Below, in pieces: positions 54,001-60,796 of a stretch of 64,000 nucleotides of DNA. The notes beneath the pieces are model-generated. The model worked only from the letters and a program-made list of their open reading frames with translations, ran no database searches and was not told where the DNA came from. Origin of the DNA: an uncultured Bacteroidales bacterium (GTDB lineage Bacteria; Bacteroidota; Bacteroidia; Bacteroidales; Lentimicrobiaceae); the NCBI GenBank assembly GCA_937894795.1, contig CALCQV010000101.1:21351-85350 (forward strand), given 5' to 3'. Position 1 is the first letter of the stretch; every line of letters begins with the position of its first letter. The translations under genes and the position numbers were made by a program.

Positions 54001-54308
54001 ACCTGTTGTGTAATATCATAGTTTTCCCTGTCAAGGATGTCAATCTGTTCATAGATATGTTCTTTCTCATCCATATCCATTTCAGGATTATTCTCTATGC
54101 TATCTTTTAACTCAGTGATCTTTTGCTCTTTTTCAATTGTGGCCTCGTTAATTTTTGCCTTAAACTCTAAAGTTTTGGCTCTTAATTCATCGTTCGACAG
54201 TTTTTCAATAGAGGGATAAATAGTTTTTATTTTATCCACTATGGGCAGCAATTCACGAATATCTTTATCGGATTTAGTTCCAATGAATTTTTTCAGAAAT
54301 GATAACAT
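51018..54308 (-). CDS. secA: Preprotein translocase ATPase SecA
   Basis: ATP-driven motor of Sec export. 1096 residues from ATG 54308. The N-terminal MLSFLKKFIGTKSDKDI is the usual start. About 85 extra residues (roughly 50-135, Glu/Lys-rich coiled-coil) precede the core relative to E. coli SecA, a known trait of Bacteroidota. Walker A is MATGEGKT (residues 191-198); DEVDS Walker B, GTDIKLG and GRAGRQGDPGSSQFF follow. The C-terminus ends in the SecB/lipid-binding zinc motif CPCGSGKKYKNCH. The upstream TTG extension to 54359 is rejected. Confidence 0.98.
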   Translation of the reverse strand: MLSFLKKFIGTKSDKDIRELLPIVDKIKTIYPSIEKLSNDELRAKTLEFKAKINEATIEKEQKITELKDSIENNPEMDMDEKEHIYEQIDILDRENYDITQQVLNQILPEAFAVIKETARRFKENETIEVTATQMDRDMAATRESIQIVGDKAYFHNKWVAGGNTITWDMVHYDVQLIGGIVLHQGKIAEMATGEGKTLVATLPVYLNALPGKGVHMVTVNDYLARRDSEWMGMLYEFHGLKVDTIDKHQPNSEDRRKAYLADVTFGTNNEFGFDYLRDNMTGNPEELVQRPHNYAIVDEVDSVLIDDARTPLIISGPTPRGENQEFEALKPEIKKLYEVQRNLVTKILAEAKSLLSDNSNPENEKKGGEQLFRAYRGLPKNKALIKFLSEPGMKALMQKTENFYMAEQSKNMHIIDDELFFVIDEKHNTVELTEKGIDLITSSYDDPKFYILPDIGAEIAELERLKLSDAEKTERKSELMRDYSVKSERVHTVNQLLKAYTLFEIDVEYVVIDNKIKIVDEQTGRILEGRRYSDGLHQAIEAKENVKIEAATQTYATVTLQNYFRMNRKLAGMTGTAETEAGELWDIYKLDVVVIPTNRPIIRNDREDLVYKTKREKFNAVADEINNMIKQGRPVLVGTTSVETSELLSRMLKLRNIKHNVLNAKLHQKEADIVAEAGHAGTVTIATNMAGRGTDIKLGPGVKEAGGLAIIGTERHESRRVDRQLRGRAGRQGDPGSSQFFVALEDDLMRMFGSERIASIMDRLGLKEGEVIQHSMITKSIERAQKKVEENNFGIRKRLLEYDDVMNSQREVIYKKRRHALYGERLAVDISNMIYDVCDTIVTTHQEDRDYEGFKLSLLKTLATEPEISAEDFIGRNKQAIVDTLFDQVYANYQLKSKRLAEKAYPVIKDIYENQTQYENIAIPITDGIRSMQVVANLKKAYNDKGREINLAIEKGVTLAVIDDSWKDHLREMDELRNSVQNATYEQKDPLLIYKFESFELFKQLIQKTNNEISSFIVKANLPIQESSQVKEAQRPRRTDHGKYKEERTDLLSQAGRTSEPKVTTPVRVEKRVGRNDPCPCGSGKKYKNCHGQNE

Positions 54309-54387
54309 TGATGTGTTATTAGATTTATTAATGATTGATTTATAGCTGTTAAACAGCAAAAATCAATGCCTTGATTTAATTGAGTTG

Positions 54388-54395
54388 CAAAGTTA
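54388..54395 (-). promoter_or_regulatory. Promoter of secA
   Basis: Minus-strand TAACTTTG followed by C, with a -33 TTG at 54414-54416, 18 bases upstream. It lies 79 bases before ATG 54308. One of the best matches to the Bacteroidota consensus in the window. Confidence 0.6.
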
Positions 54396-54456
54396 ATTTA
54401 ATTTATCGGAAATCAACAGATATGGGAACCTGACAGAATAATGTTATATCAATTAA

Positions 54457-54478
54457 AAAGCCGCTGGTCGGCGGCTTT
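54457..54478 (-). terminator. Terminator of the DUF2795 gene
   Basis: An 8-bp GC-rich stem (AAAGCCGC / GCGGCTTT, loop TGGTCG on the plus strand) with T-runs on both sides; on the minus strand it lies just after the stop of the gene at 54485 and is followed by TTTTTAATT. Confidence 0.8.
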
Positions 54479-54484
54479 ATTTTT

Positions 54485-54706
54485 TTAATATTCATCTTCG
54501 TGAAAAAAGAAGTCTTCTTTTGAAGGGTAATCAGGCCATAAGTCTTCAATGCTTTCATAGACCTCTCCTTCGTCTTCTATCTCCTGAAGGTTTTCTATGA
54601 CTTCCATGGGGGCACCTGATCTGATGCTGAAGTCAATCAACTCATCTTTTGTTGCGGGCCAGGGTGCATCTTCAAGTTTAGATGCCAGTTCTAATGTCCA
54701 ATACAT
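54485..54706 (-). CDS. Small acidic DUF2795 protein
   Basis: 73 residues, very acidic. The sequence MYWTLELASKLEDAPWPATKDELIDFSIRSGAP (given in part) and MEVIENLQEIEDEGEVYESIEDLWPDYP match a short protein conserved in Bacteroidota and assigned to DUF2795; no function is known. It has its own promoter box and terminator, so it forms a single-gene unit between secA and the cobalamin adenosyltransferase gene. Confidence 0.88.
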   Translation of the reverse strand: MYWTLELASKLEDAPWPATKDELIDFSIRSGAPMEVIENLQEIEDEGEVYESIEDLWPDYPSKEDFFFHEDEY

Positions 54707-54734
54707 ATTTCAGAAGAATTTTCTATATTTTTTG

Positions 54735-54742
54735 CAAAAGTA
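54735..54742 (-). promoter_or_regulatory. Promoter of the DUF2795 gene
   Basis: Minus-strand TACTTTTG followed by C, with TTG at 54762-54764, 19 bases upstream. It lies 28 bases before the ATG at 54706. Confidence 0.55.
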
Positions 54743-54815
54743 ACTTAATTTACTACAAATACAAGAATAAAAAGTTGTTATACCAATAGATATTAATAAT
54801 CCAATATAAAGATGT

Positions 54816-55379
54816 TTAATACCTTGCATTCCAGGGCGTTTCAATTACTTGCAGATCATAACTCAATCTTCGTGCAAGTACAAACAGATAGTCTGAAAGT
54901 CGATTAAGATACTTCACTATCATTTCACCCTGGAGAGTGTCGGGATTATTTTCAATCAGCTTTATTGTAAGCCGCTCAGCTCTTCTGCATATGGTTCTGG
55001 CAATATGACAATATGACACTGTAGTATGTCCACCGGGCAAGATAAATGTTTTAAGCTCCGGTAGGTTTTCATTCATCTTGTCAATTTGTCTTTCCAGAAG
55101 GAGAATATCATCTTCCACAAGTTTAGGAAGTGTTTTCACCTTACCGGCAGGATCGGCTGCGAGCAGTGATTCAGCAGTGAAGATTCTGTCCTGTATTTCT
55201 ATGAGCAGGTTTCTAACCTCTTCACTTACCGGTTGGTCTCTTACCAAACCTATAAAGGAGTTTAATTCATCAAGAGTACCATACGCTTCAATACGGTCGT
55301 GATACTTTGGTACTCTCGTACCGCCTATTAATGAAGTTTGGCCTTTGTCGCCCGTTTTTGTATATATTTTGTATTCCAT
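54816..55379 (-). CDS. ATP:cob(I)alamin adenosyltransferase, PduO type
   Basis: Forms adenosylcobalamin from cob(I)alamin and ATP. 187 residues of helical bundle with the N-terminal ATP motif KIYTKTGDKGQTSLIGGTRVPK, the DRIEAYGTLDELNSFIGL segment, FILPGGHTTVSYCHIARTICRRAERL (in part) and LNRLSDYLFVLARR. All are diagnostic of the PduO/MMAB family. It suggests the organism uses adenosylcobalamin enzymes; none is in the window. Confidence 0.95.
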   Translation of the reverse strand: MEYKIYTKTGDKGQTSLIGGTRVPKYHDRIEAYGTLDELNSFIGLVRDQPVSEEVRNLLIEIQDRIFTAESLLAADPAGKVKTLPKLVEDDILLLERQIDKMNENLPELKTFILPGGHTTVSYCHIARTICRRAERLTIKLIENNPDTLQGEMIVKYLNRLSDYLFVLARRLSYDLQVIETPWNARY

Positions 55380-55454
55380 GCCTTATGATTGTTGCACTTG
55401 CTGATTTCAGTGTTTCTTGAAACAAGGGATATATGGCATTGTTCAAAAATGGGA

Positions 55455-56177
55455 TTAGTTTTTATGGTAATACTCCACAGTTCTGATCTCTTTATTTAAT
55501 TCATCTGATGCAATTAAACCATCAGATAATCTTACAATGCGATGGGCATGTCGGGCAATGTCCTCTTCGTGAGTAACTAAAATAATGGTGTTGCCGGCTT
55601 TATGGATTTCTTCAATAAGGCCCATGATTTCGATGGAAGTTACGGAATCAAGATTACCGGTAGGTTCGTCAGCCAATATGATGGATGGCTTGTTTACAAG
55701 TGCTCTGGCAATGGCTACTCTTTGTCGTTGTCCTCCTGAGAGTTCATTGGGTTTGTGTTTTACCCTGTCAGTCAAACGCACCTGTTCCAAAACATTCATG
55801 GCGCGTTCTGTTCTGTCGTTTTTAGAGTATCCTGCATAAATCATCGGCAGCGCTACATTTTCCAATGCATTAAGCCTAGGCAGCAGGTTGAAGGTCTGAA
55901 AAACAAATCCTATCTCTTTGTTCCTGATTTCAGCCAGCTCATCATCAGGTAATTTGCTGACATCTTTTTCATTCAGCCAGTAACTGCCATTGGTTGGGGT
56001 ATCGAGACAGCCAATAAGGTTCATCAGTGTGGATTTCCCTGAACCGGATGGGCCCATCAGTGCCACAAACTCATTACGTTTAATGTTGAGTGAGACGCCT
56101 CTAAGGGCCCTGACTATTTCAGTGCCTACTTTAAAGAAACGTGTGATGGAGTCTAATCGAATAACATCCTGATTCAT
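55455..56177 (-). CDS. LolD/MacB-type ABC transporter ATP-binding subunit
   Basis: 240 residues from ATG 56177. Walker A is GPSGSGKST, Q-loop FQTFNLLPRL, signature LSGGQRQRVAIARAL, Walker B ILADEPTGNLD and the His switch VTHEED. The sequence belongs to the MacB/LolD/FtsE group that works with FtsX-type permeases. No permease is adjacent; the only MacB-type permease in the window is at 8790, which lacks an ATPase. A functional pairing is possible but unproven. Confidence 0.93.
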   Translation of the reverse strand: MNQDVIRLDSITRFFKVGTEIVRALRGVSLNIKRNEFVALMGPSGSGKSTLMNLIGCLDTPTNGSYWLNEKDVSKLPDDELAEIRNKEIGFVFQTFNLLPRLNALENVALPMIYAGYSKNDRTERAMNVLEQVRLTDRVKHKPNELSGGQRQRVAIARALVNKPSIILADEPTGNLDSVTSIEIMGLIEEIHKAGNTIILVTHEEDIARHAHRIVRLSDGLIASDELNKEIRTVEYYHKN

Positions 56178-56201
56178 ATAGATTATTTTTTGCAGAACGG
56201 A

Positions 56202-56209
56202 CAAATTTA
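56202..56209 (-). promoter_or_regulatory. Possible -7 box of the ABC ATPase gene
   Basis: Minus-strand TAAATTTG between the methyltransferase stop and ATG 56177 (24 bases before it). Fits TAnnTTTG; no -33 TTG. Confidence 0.35.
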
Positions 56210-56219
56210 AGAATAATTG

Positions 56220-57017
56220 TCAGTACCGTATAATAAAATCCTGTTTGGGCATACCACTTCTAAAGAATACCAGACCCATGTGAAACAGGTCAATGGTAAA
56301 GGTAACCTGTTTACTTCCCTTAATCTCTTTCCAGGCATCCTCCATTCCTTTTGAATAGTTAATATCATGAATAATGAGAACTGAATCCTCGTGAAAGTAA
56401 GGTAACAGCTTACTGAAATACTCCATCGTTGGACTATAGGCATGGTTGCCATCAATAAAGGCAAAATCAAGTTTTTCAATTTTCGACAGAACTGTTGGCA
56501 GCAGTTTGCTGAAGTTGCCGATTACAATTGAATAGCTATTATTGTCAGAGAATTTGCTGAGATTTTGTTCCGCTATGGCAGCAGTTGTTGCACAGCCTTC
56601 TATTCCAATAAAAAAGCTTTCAGGGGCTGCTGAAACCTGATATATACTGCTTATGCCGAGTGAAGTTCCCATCTCGAGTATAATGTCAGGCTTGAAATAT
56701 CTGACAATTCTGTGAAGCAGCTGACCTTGTGACGGCAATATGGAGCTTCTTTTTGTAATATGCCTGACCTGTTCAAGGCTGGTGGTATATCCTGACTTTC
56801 CCGATGCTGAACCAAAATCTACTATTTCAATCAGATTTTTATTTTTAAGGAGCTTTGACCTTTGTTCTTCCACTCTGTTATATGAAACATAATTGGTCTT
56901 GTCTTCAATTACCTTAGTAATCAAATCAAAGACAAATGGTGAGTGAATTCCATATTTTGTTTTGGCCTTTAGCCTATAGATTAGATATTTATAAATAATT
57001 CTAAGTTTTCTCCCCAT
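56220..57017 (-). CDS. Class I SAM-dependent methyltransferase of unknown substrate
   Basis: 265 residues from ATG 57017 (a GTG at 57053 would overlap comM). N-terminal TKYGIHSPFVFDLITKVI is shared by a Bacteroidota-specific methyltransferase group; the SAM motif is ILEMGTSLGISSIYQ, with an acidic end in FIGIEG and DFAFIDGNHAYSPTMEYF, which resembles O-methyltransferase and caffeoyl-CoA methyltransferase families. Substrate cannot be assigned. It lies 17 bases after comM and is probably cotranscribed with it. Confidence 0.8.
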   Translation of the reverse strand: MGRKLRIIYKYLIYRLKAKTKYGIHSPFVFDLITKVIEDKTNYVSYNRVEEQRSKLLKNKNLIEIVDFGSASGKSGYTTSLEQVRHITKRSSILPSQGQLLHRIVRYFKPDIILEMGTSLGISSIYQVSAAPESFFIGIEGCATTAAIAEQNLSKFSDNNSYSIVIGNFSKLLPTVLSKIEKLDFAFIDGNHAYSPTMEYFSKLLPYFHEDSVLIIHDINYSKGMEDAWKEIKGSKQVTFTIDLFHMGLVFFRSGMPKQDFIIRY

Positions 57018-57033
57018 ATTAATTTTCAGTAAA

Positions 57034-58572
57034 TCAGCAACCCCAGGTTTCACGGTCCAGGCTTCGGTAATTTATTGCTTCAGCAACATGCTCCGGTTTA
57101 ATATCACTACTCTTTTCAAGATCTGCAATAGTCCTGGAAACTTTTAGTATGCGGTCATAAGCGCGTGCTGATAAGCTTAATTTGTCCATCGCATTTTTCA
57201 GTAAAACTAATCCATCTTCATTTAGTTTGCAATATTTATTCAGCATCTTTGTGCTGATTTGAGCATTGGCATGAATACCTTTCGAGTCTTTATAACGCTC
57301 CTCCTGCAATAATCTTGCCATTATTACTCTTTCTCTTATACTATTGCTGCTTTCTGATTTTCTTATCGCTGATAACTCCCTGAAAGGTACAGGTGTAACT
57401 TCAACGTGTATGTCAATTCTGTCAAGCAGAGGCCCTGAAATTCTGTTAAGATATTTTTGAACATCACCGGCTTTACAAACGCATGGTTTGTCGGGGTGAT
57501 TGTAAAACCCGCATGGGCAGGGATTCATTGCGGCAATGAGCATAAAGCTTGAGGGGTATTCCACCGTTTGTTTGGCCCGTGAAATGGTCACTACCCTGTC
57601 TTCCATAGGTTGACGGAGCACCTCAATAACATTTCTTTGGAATTCAGGCAGTTCATCTAAAAACAAAACCCCATTATGGGCAAGTGATATTTCACCGGGT
57701 TGTGGATTTGATCCTCCACCAACCAATGCTACGGGCGAAATAGTGTGATGTGGATTCCTAAAGGGCCTCACGGAGATAAGAGATGAATCGCGCGACATCT
57801 TTCCGGCAACGGAATGTATTTTTGTGGTTTCCAATGCTTCCTGCAGATTTAATGGAGGAAGTATTGATGGAATTCTTTTCGCCAGCATGGTCTTTCCGGA
57901 ACCCGGTGGCCCGATGAGAATTGCATTATGGCCGCCTGCAGCCGCTATCTCCAGTGCCCTTTTAATATTCTCCTGGCCTTTAACATCCGAAAAGTCAAAC
58001 TCGTACTCTCTTAATTGATTGAAAAATTCATCTTTTGTATCAACCCTTACCGGAACCAACTCGGTATCACCTTTAAGGAAACTTAAAACTTCCAGTATGT
58101 TCTCTACACCATATACATTCAAATCGTCAACTATAGCTGCCTCACGGGCATTCTGTTTTGGTAGAATGAACCCCTTGAATCCTTTCCGGCGTGCTTCAAT
58201 AGCTATGGGTAATGCCCCTTTTATCGGATTAAGTCCGCCATCAAGCGACAATTCACCCATAATCACAAATTCTTCAATCCTGTCAGTTGGTATTTGTCCA
58301 TTGGCAGCCAGGATACCAATTGCTATAGTCAGGTCATAAGCGGATCCTTCTTTCCTGATATCGGCCGGCGCCATATTGATTACAATCTTTTTACCCGGTA
58401 TTCTATACCCTATATTCCTCAGGGCGGCCTCAATTCTTTGGTGACTCTCCTTTACGGCACTATCGGGTAACCCAACCATGAAGAATTGAATTCCGATATC
58501 CATATTAATTTCTACGGTGATTATTATGGCGTTTACCCCCAATAAAGCACTTCCGAAAGTTTTAACGAGCAT
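57034..58572 (-). CDS. comM: ComM/YifB-family Mg-chelatase-like AAA+ ATPase
   Basis: 512 residues: N-terminal Lon-protease-like domain (about 1-165, with VGLPDSAVKESHQRIEAAL and MGELSLDGGLNPIKGALP), AAA+ core with GPPGSGKTMLAKR (Walker A) and LFLDELPEF (Walker B), a zinc-like CPCGFYNHPDKPCVC cluster, and the C-terminal Mg-chelatase C domain. In Vibrio and Haemophilus, ComM is a hexameric helicase for branch migration in natural transformation, but it is also widespread outside competent species. Confidence 0.95.
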   Translation of the reverse strand: MLVKTFGSALLGVNAIIITVEINMDIGIQFFMVGLPDSAVKESHQRIEAALRNIGYRIPGKKIVINMAPADIRKEGSAYDLTIAIGILAANGQIPTDRIEEFVIMGELSLDGGLNPIKGALPIAIEARRKGFKGFILPKQNAREAAIVDDLNVYGVENILEVLSFLKGDTELVPVRVDTKDEFFNQLREYEFDFSDVKGQENIKRALEIAAAGGHNAILIGPPGSGKTMLAKRIPSILPPLNLQEALETTKIHSVAGKMSRDSSLISVRPFRNPHHTISPVALVGGGSNPQPGEISLAHNGVLFLDELPEFQRNVIEVLRQPMEDRVVTISRAKQTVEYPSSFMLIAAMNPCPCGFYNHPDKPCVCKAGDVQKYLNRISGPLLDRIDIHVEVTPVPFRELSAIRKSESSNSIRERVIMARLLQEERYKDSKGIHANAQISTKMLNKYCKLNEDGLVLLKNAMDKLSLSARAYDRILKVSRTIADLEKSSDIKPEHVAEAINYRSLDRETWGC

Positions 58573-58675
58573 GATTCAGTTTGTATAATGAGCAATTCCC
58601 AATAAGTTTTGTGATCTGAGGATGTAAAATTATGAAATTTAAATATTAAAATATTACCTGTTCATTATTTATTCC

Positions 58676-58718
58676 AAATTGTTAATAAACTTTGTTCGTT
58701 CGTTCATTTGAACAATTT
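58676..58718. repeat. Operator-like inverted and short direct repeats between comM and DUF1289 genes
   Basis: AAATTGTT (58676-58683) and AACAATTT (58711-58718) form a perfect 8-bp inverted repeat. Between them are three GTTC units four bases apart (58694-58705) and a palindrome GTTCA-TT-TGAAC (58702-58713). The block overlaps the DUF1289 promoter region and lies in the divergent comM intergenic space, so it could be a regulator binding site. Confidence 0.4.
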
Positions 58719-58725
58719 ACTTTTG
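58718..58725 (+). promoter_or_regulatory. Possible -7 box of the DUF1289 gene
   Basis: TACTTTTG, 34 bases before the GTG start at 58760. A TTTG at 58691-58694 is 23 bases upstream, slightly far for a -33 element. Confidence 0.4.
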
Positions 58726-58759
58726 TTAAAGTTAATTTGGTTGGTAATAGTCAGATCAA

Positions 58760-58957
58760 GTGGAAAAGTTAAAAGCAAATCAGAAGATAAAATCACCCTG
58801 CAAATTGGTATGCCGTCTTGACCAACAGGGTATGTGTGTTGGCTGTAACCGTTTTCTGGATGAAATAGCCAATTGGGAGATCATGAATAATGAAGAAAAA
58901 TTTGACGTATTAAAGAAAGCCCATTTGCGTATGCAGTTGGGTAATATCTCCATCTAA
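58760..58957 (+). CDS. DUF1289 small cysteine-cluster protein
   Basis: 65 residues from GTG 58760. Four cysteines in the DUF1289 arrangement (SPCKLVC, GMCVGCNR: Cys14, Cys18, Cys26, Cys29), then EIANWEIMNNEEK. The pattern suggests bound zinc or an Fe-S cluster; the function is unknown. Its last four bases overlap the 3' end of gldB on the opposite strand. Confidence 0.87.
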   Translation: MEKLKANQKIKSPCKLVCRLDQQGMCVGCNRFLDEIANWEIMNNEEKFDVLKKAHLRMQLGNISI

Positions 58958-59934
58958 TCCCTTGTAGGCTTGTAACCTGATTGCTGTAATATTTTCTGTG
59001 AATCGGTATCTTCCAGCAGCTCTTTTAATGTAACCTTGTTATTCTTCATGTAATTCCTGACAATCTGCCAGCCTAACCAATGGCCTGTTCTTGAGGGTGA
59101 TTGATCTGAAAAGCCTGATGTAAAAGGACCATCGGTCATAAACATGGTAATTGCTTTGGCATCCGTTGAATAAAGAAGTTGATTTTCAATAATGAAACTC
59201 CAAAGGTTTTTTTCATTCTCATTAACCCACTTAAGCTGCTCAGCAGTATATTTCATGAGGATCTCCGGCTTTTCATCCGGGAGGATCACTTCGGCAAAGT
59301 AGATAAGCTTGCCTTGTTCAATCATAGCATCAAGCAGTACATTTGAGGTGATCTCCGGCATTTGTGACCAGCAAATCTCTTTGAAACAGTCGGAGATAAT
59401 ATATTCCGGTGATAACCGGTTGGTGATGTAAACCGGATGACCCAGTTCAAGATAGGTCTCGTAATCACTGCCAAGGTACAGATCCAAACCTATAATAAGT
59501 GTAGAGTCGGCATACTTGATGGGCATTCTTATGTCGAAACCTGAAATATAGGTATAAACCACCGGTATAACCGCGCCCGGGAATTCCCTCTCATAGATCT
59601 TAAATGCTGCATCCAATCCGGATTTAATGTTATCCAGATTAGGGAATCTCTTCATTGTGTAATCATATATCTCCCTTATGGCAGGATCCGTAACAAAATC
59701 CCTGAGTTGTTGCATTCCGCCTTTATCAGGCAGGCTGCTGCCCAGAAAAACTTTATAATTGGGATATATTTCCTCAACACCTTTCTCAAAGTGTGATGTA
59801 TCGATATTAAACAGGTCAACTTCATAGCGCCTGATGCCATCAGAAGCCTGATTGTTTTTGTTGTTTGACGACTTATTGGTGTCGCAGGCCGCAAGGCTGA
59901 CAAGGAGCAGCAAAAAACTAATTGTACGGATCAT
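58954..59934 (-). CDS. gldB: Gliding motility lipoprotein GldB
   Basis: 326 residues from ATG 59934 with lipobox LLVSLAAC (Cys17). The rest matches GldB, with family segments VDLFNIDTSHFEKGV, YPNYKVFLG, VYTYISGFDIRMPI, GLDLYLGSDYETY and the C-terminal SPSRTGHWLGWQIVRNYM. It belongs to a peptidase-like (DUF2268) fold without an HExxH motif: that site reads LDAMIEQGK. GldB is required for gliding in Flavobacterium; the gene is also found in non-gliding Bacteroidota. nadE is nearby, as in Flavobacterium. The promoter box excludes the longer start at 59982. Confidence 0.9.
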   Translation of the reverse strand: MIRTISFLLLLVSLAACDTNKSSNNKNNQASDGIRRYEVDLFNIDTSHFEKGVEEIYPNYKVFLGSSLPDKGGMQQLRDFVTDPAIREIYDYTMKRFPNLDNIKSGLDAAFKIYEREFPGAVIPVVYTYISGFDIRMPIKYADSTLIIGLDLYLGSDYETYLELGHPVYITNRLSPEYIISDCFKEICWSQMPEITSNVLLDAMIEQGKLIYFAEVILPDEKPEILMKYTAEQLKWVNENEKNLWSFIIENQLLYSTDAKAITMFMTDGPFTSGFSDQSPSRTGHWLGWQIVRNYMKNNKVTLKELLEDTDSQKILQQSGYKPTRD

Positions 59935-59952
59935 CAATATATGGTTGAACTG

Positions 59953-59960
59953 CAAAATTA
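59953..59960 (-). promoter_or_regulatory. Promoter of gldB
   Basis: Minus-strand TAATTTTG followed by C, with TTG at 59980-59982, 19 bases upstream. It lies 18 bases before ATG 59934 and downstream of the barrel gene's stop region. Confidence 0.5.
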
Positions 59961-59966
59961 CTTTAA

Positions 59967-60575
59967 TTACATAATCTTCCAACCAACGCTCAATGTGATG
60001 AGATTATTTTTGAGTTCAAAATCATCGGGTTTTGAATAGTCACTCATACCTGTTTCATAGCGTAAATCAAAGGTAAACATCAGCAAATCAACGCCTCCTC
60101 CAAACTGAACGCCCCAGTTTGCCCTGCGTAAATCTTTGTCGGTGAGGCCGTCTTCCCAATTGCTGAGTTCCACTTCCCTGTTTATTGCCATGGATGCTAC
60201 GGGGCCGGCGAATAGCCTGATGCTGGCCAGCTTCAGGTCAATGATCCTGACGCCTAGTAATACCGGCACATCTATGGTGCGAAGTCTCAAAGTCTGCTCG
60301 CCGGTCGATGATTCATCATGCCTTAACAGAATGCCCGATCTGTCCATAAATAGTATTTCAGGCTGAATGTAGGCCCTTGAGCCAAATCGGGCAAAAGCAC
60401 CCCAGTGAAAGGATCCCTTGGCTTCTTCTTTAATAATATCAAGGTCAGTTTCAAACATTGAAACCGTTATACCTGCCTTGGGCCCTAAGGTGAACCCGGG
60501 CACCTGTGCCTTTGTGCTTTTTGCTGCTAATATGGTTCCTAATACCAGTGTTATATATAAAATGTAGTTTTTCAT
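59967..60575 (-). CDS. Small outer-membrane beta-barrel protein (PorT-like)
   Basis: 202 residues with a signal peptide (cleavage near TKAQ) and an eight-stranded-barrel pattern: TLGPKAGITVSMF, FARFGSRAYIQPEILFMD, RLRTIDVPVLLGVRIID, RLFAGPVASMAI, VQFGGGVDLLMFTFDLRYETGM (in part), and the terminal strand LITLSVGWKIM. This is the outer-membrane beta-barrel family that includes PorT, a T9SS component, but membership of PorT itself is unproven. Its start codon lies at the end of a tandem 18-bp repeat. Located 33 bases upstream of gldB. Confidence 0.8.
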   Translation of the reverse strand: MKNYILYITLVLGTILAAKSTKAQVPGFTLGPKAGITVSMFETDLDIIKEEAKGSFHWGAFARFGSRAYIQPEILFMDRSGILLRHDESSTGEQTLRLRTIDVPVLLGVRIIDLKLASIRLFAGPVASMAINREVELSNWEDGLTDKDLRRANWGVQFGGGVDLLMFTFDLRYETGMSDYSKPDDFELKNNLITLSVGWKIM

Positions 60576-60627
60576 TGGTTAAGAGTTTTTTATTAGTTAT
60601 AAGTCTTTCAATGGTTAAGAGTTTTTC
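60558..60627 (-). repeat. Tandem 18-bp repeat spanning a translation start
   Basis: On the minus strand, units of the form GAAAAACTCTTAACCATT occur in tandem: a first copy at about 60610-60627, a diverged copy (GAAAGACTTATAACTAAT), a third near-identical copy, and then the barrel gene's own start (AATGAAAAACTAC). A 15-base core, TGGTTAAGAGTTTTT on the plus strand, is identical at 60576-60590 and 60612-60626. The repeat therefore duplicates the leader and start-codon context. Confidence 0.6.
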
Positions 60628-60691
60628 AGTACTAAAATAAATAACTAATTGCTTCACGCCTTAAATACTATACGTAAAACCTAAAATTTAC

Positions 60692-60699
60692 TATTTTTG
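60692..60699 (+). promoter_or_regulatory. Possible -7 box upstream of the second barrel gene
   Basis: TATTTTTG followed by C, 97 bases before ATG 60797 and just upstream of a 23-bp direct repeat. No -33 TTG at the usual spacing. Confidence 0.3.
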
Positions 60700-60744
60700 C
60701 TTATATTTACAACAATATTGAGCCTATATTTACAATAACATTAC
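60699..60744 (+). repeat. Two adjacent 23-bp direct repeats upstream of the second barrel gene
   Basis: GCTTATATTTACAACAATATTGA and GCCTATATTTACAATAACATTAC (in outline: shared core TATATTTACAA at 60702-60712 and 60725-60735) stand side by side with a 23-base period. Two helical turns apart, they could bind a dimeric or cooperating regulator. Confidence 0.45.
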
Positions 60745-60796
60745 TCTTATAGTAACTAACCTGTTTGTTAAAATAAAAATCATTAAACCTAACATT

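Noticed and set aside
57034..58572. comM as evidence of a DNA-uptake system in this window
   Set aside because: ComM/YifB is widespread in non-competent bacteria, and no com or pil genes accompany it here.
60451..60657. 68-codon minus-strand frame with EKLLT-like repeats
   Set aside because: It is the translation of the 18-bp leader repeat running out of frame into the barrel gene.
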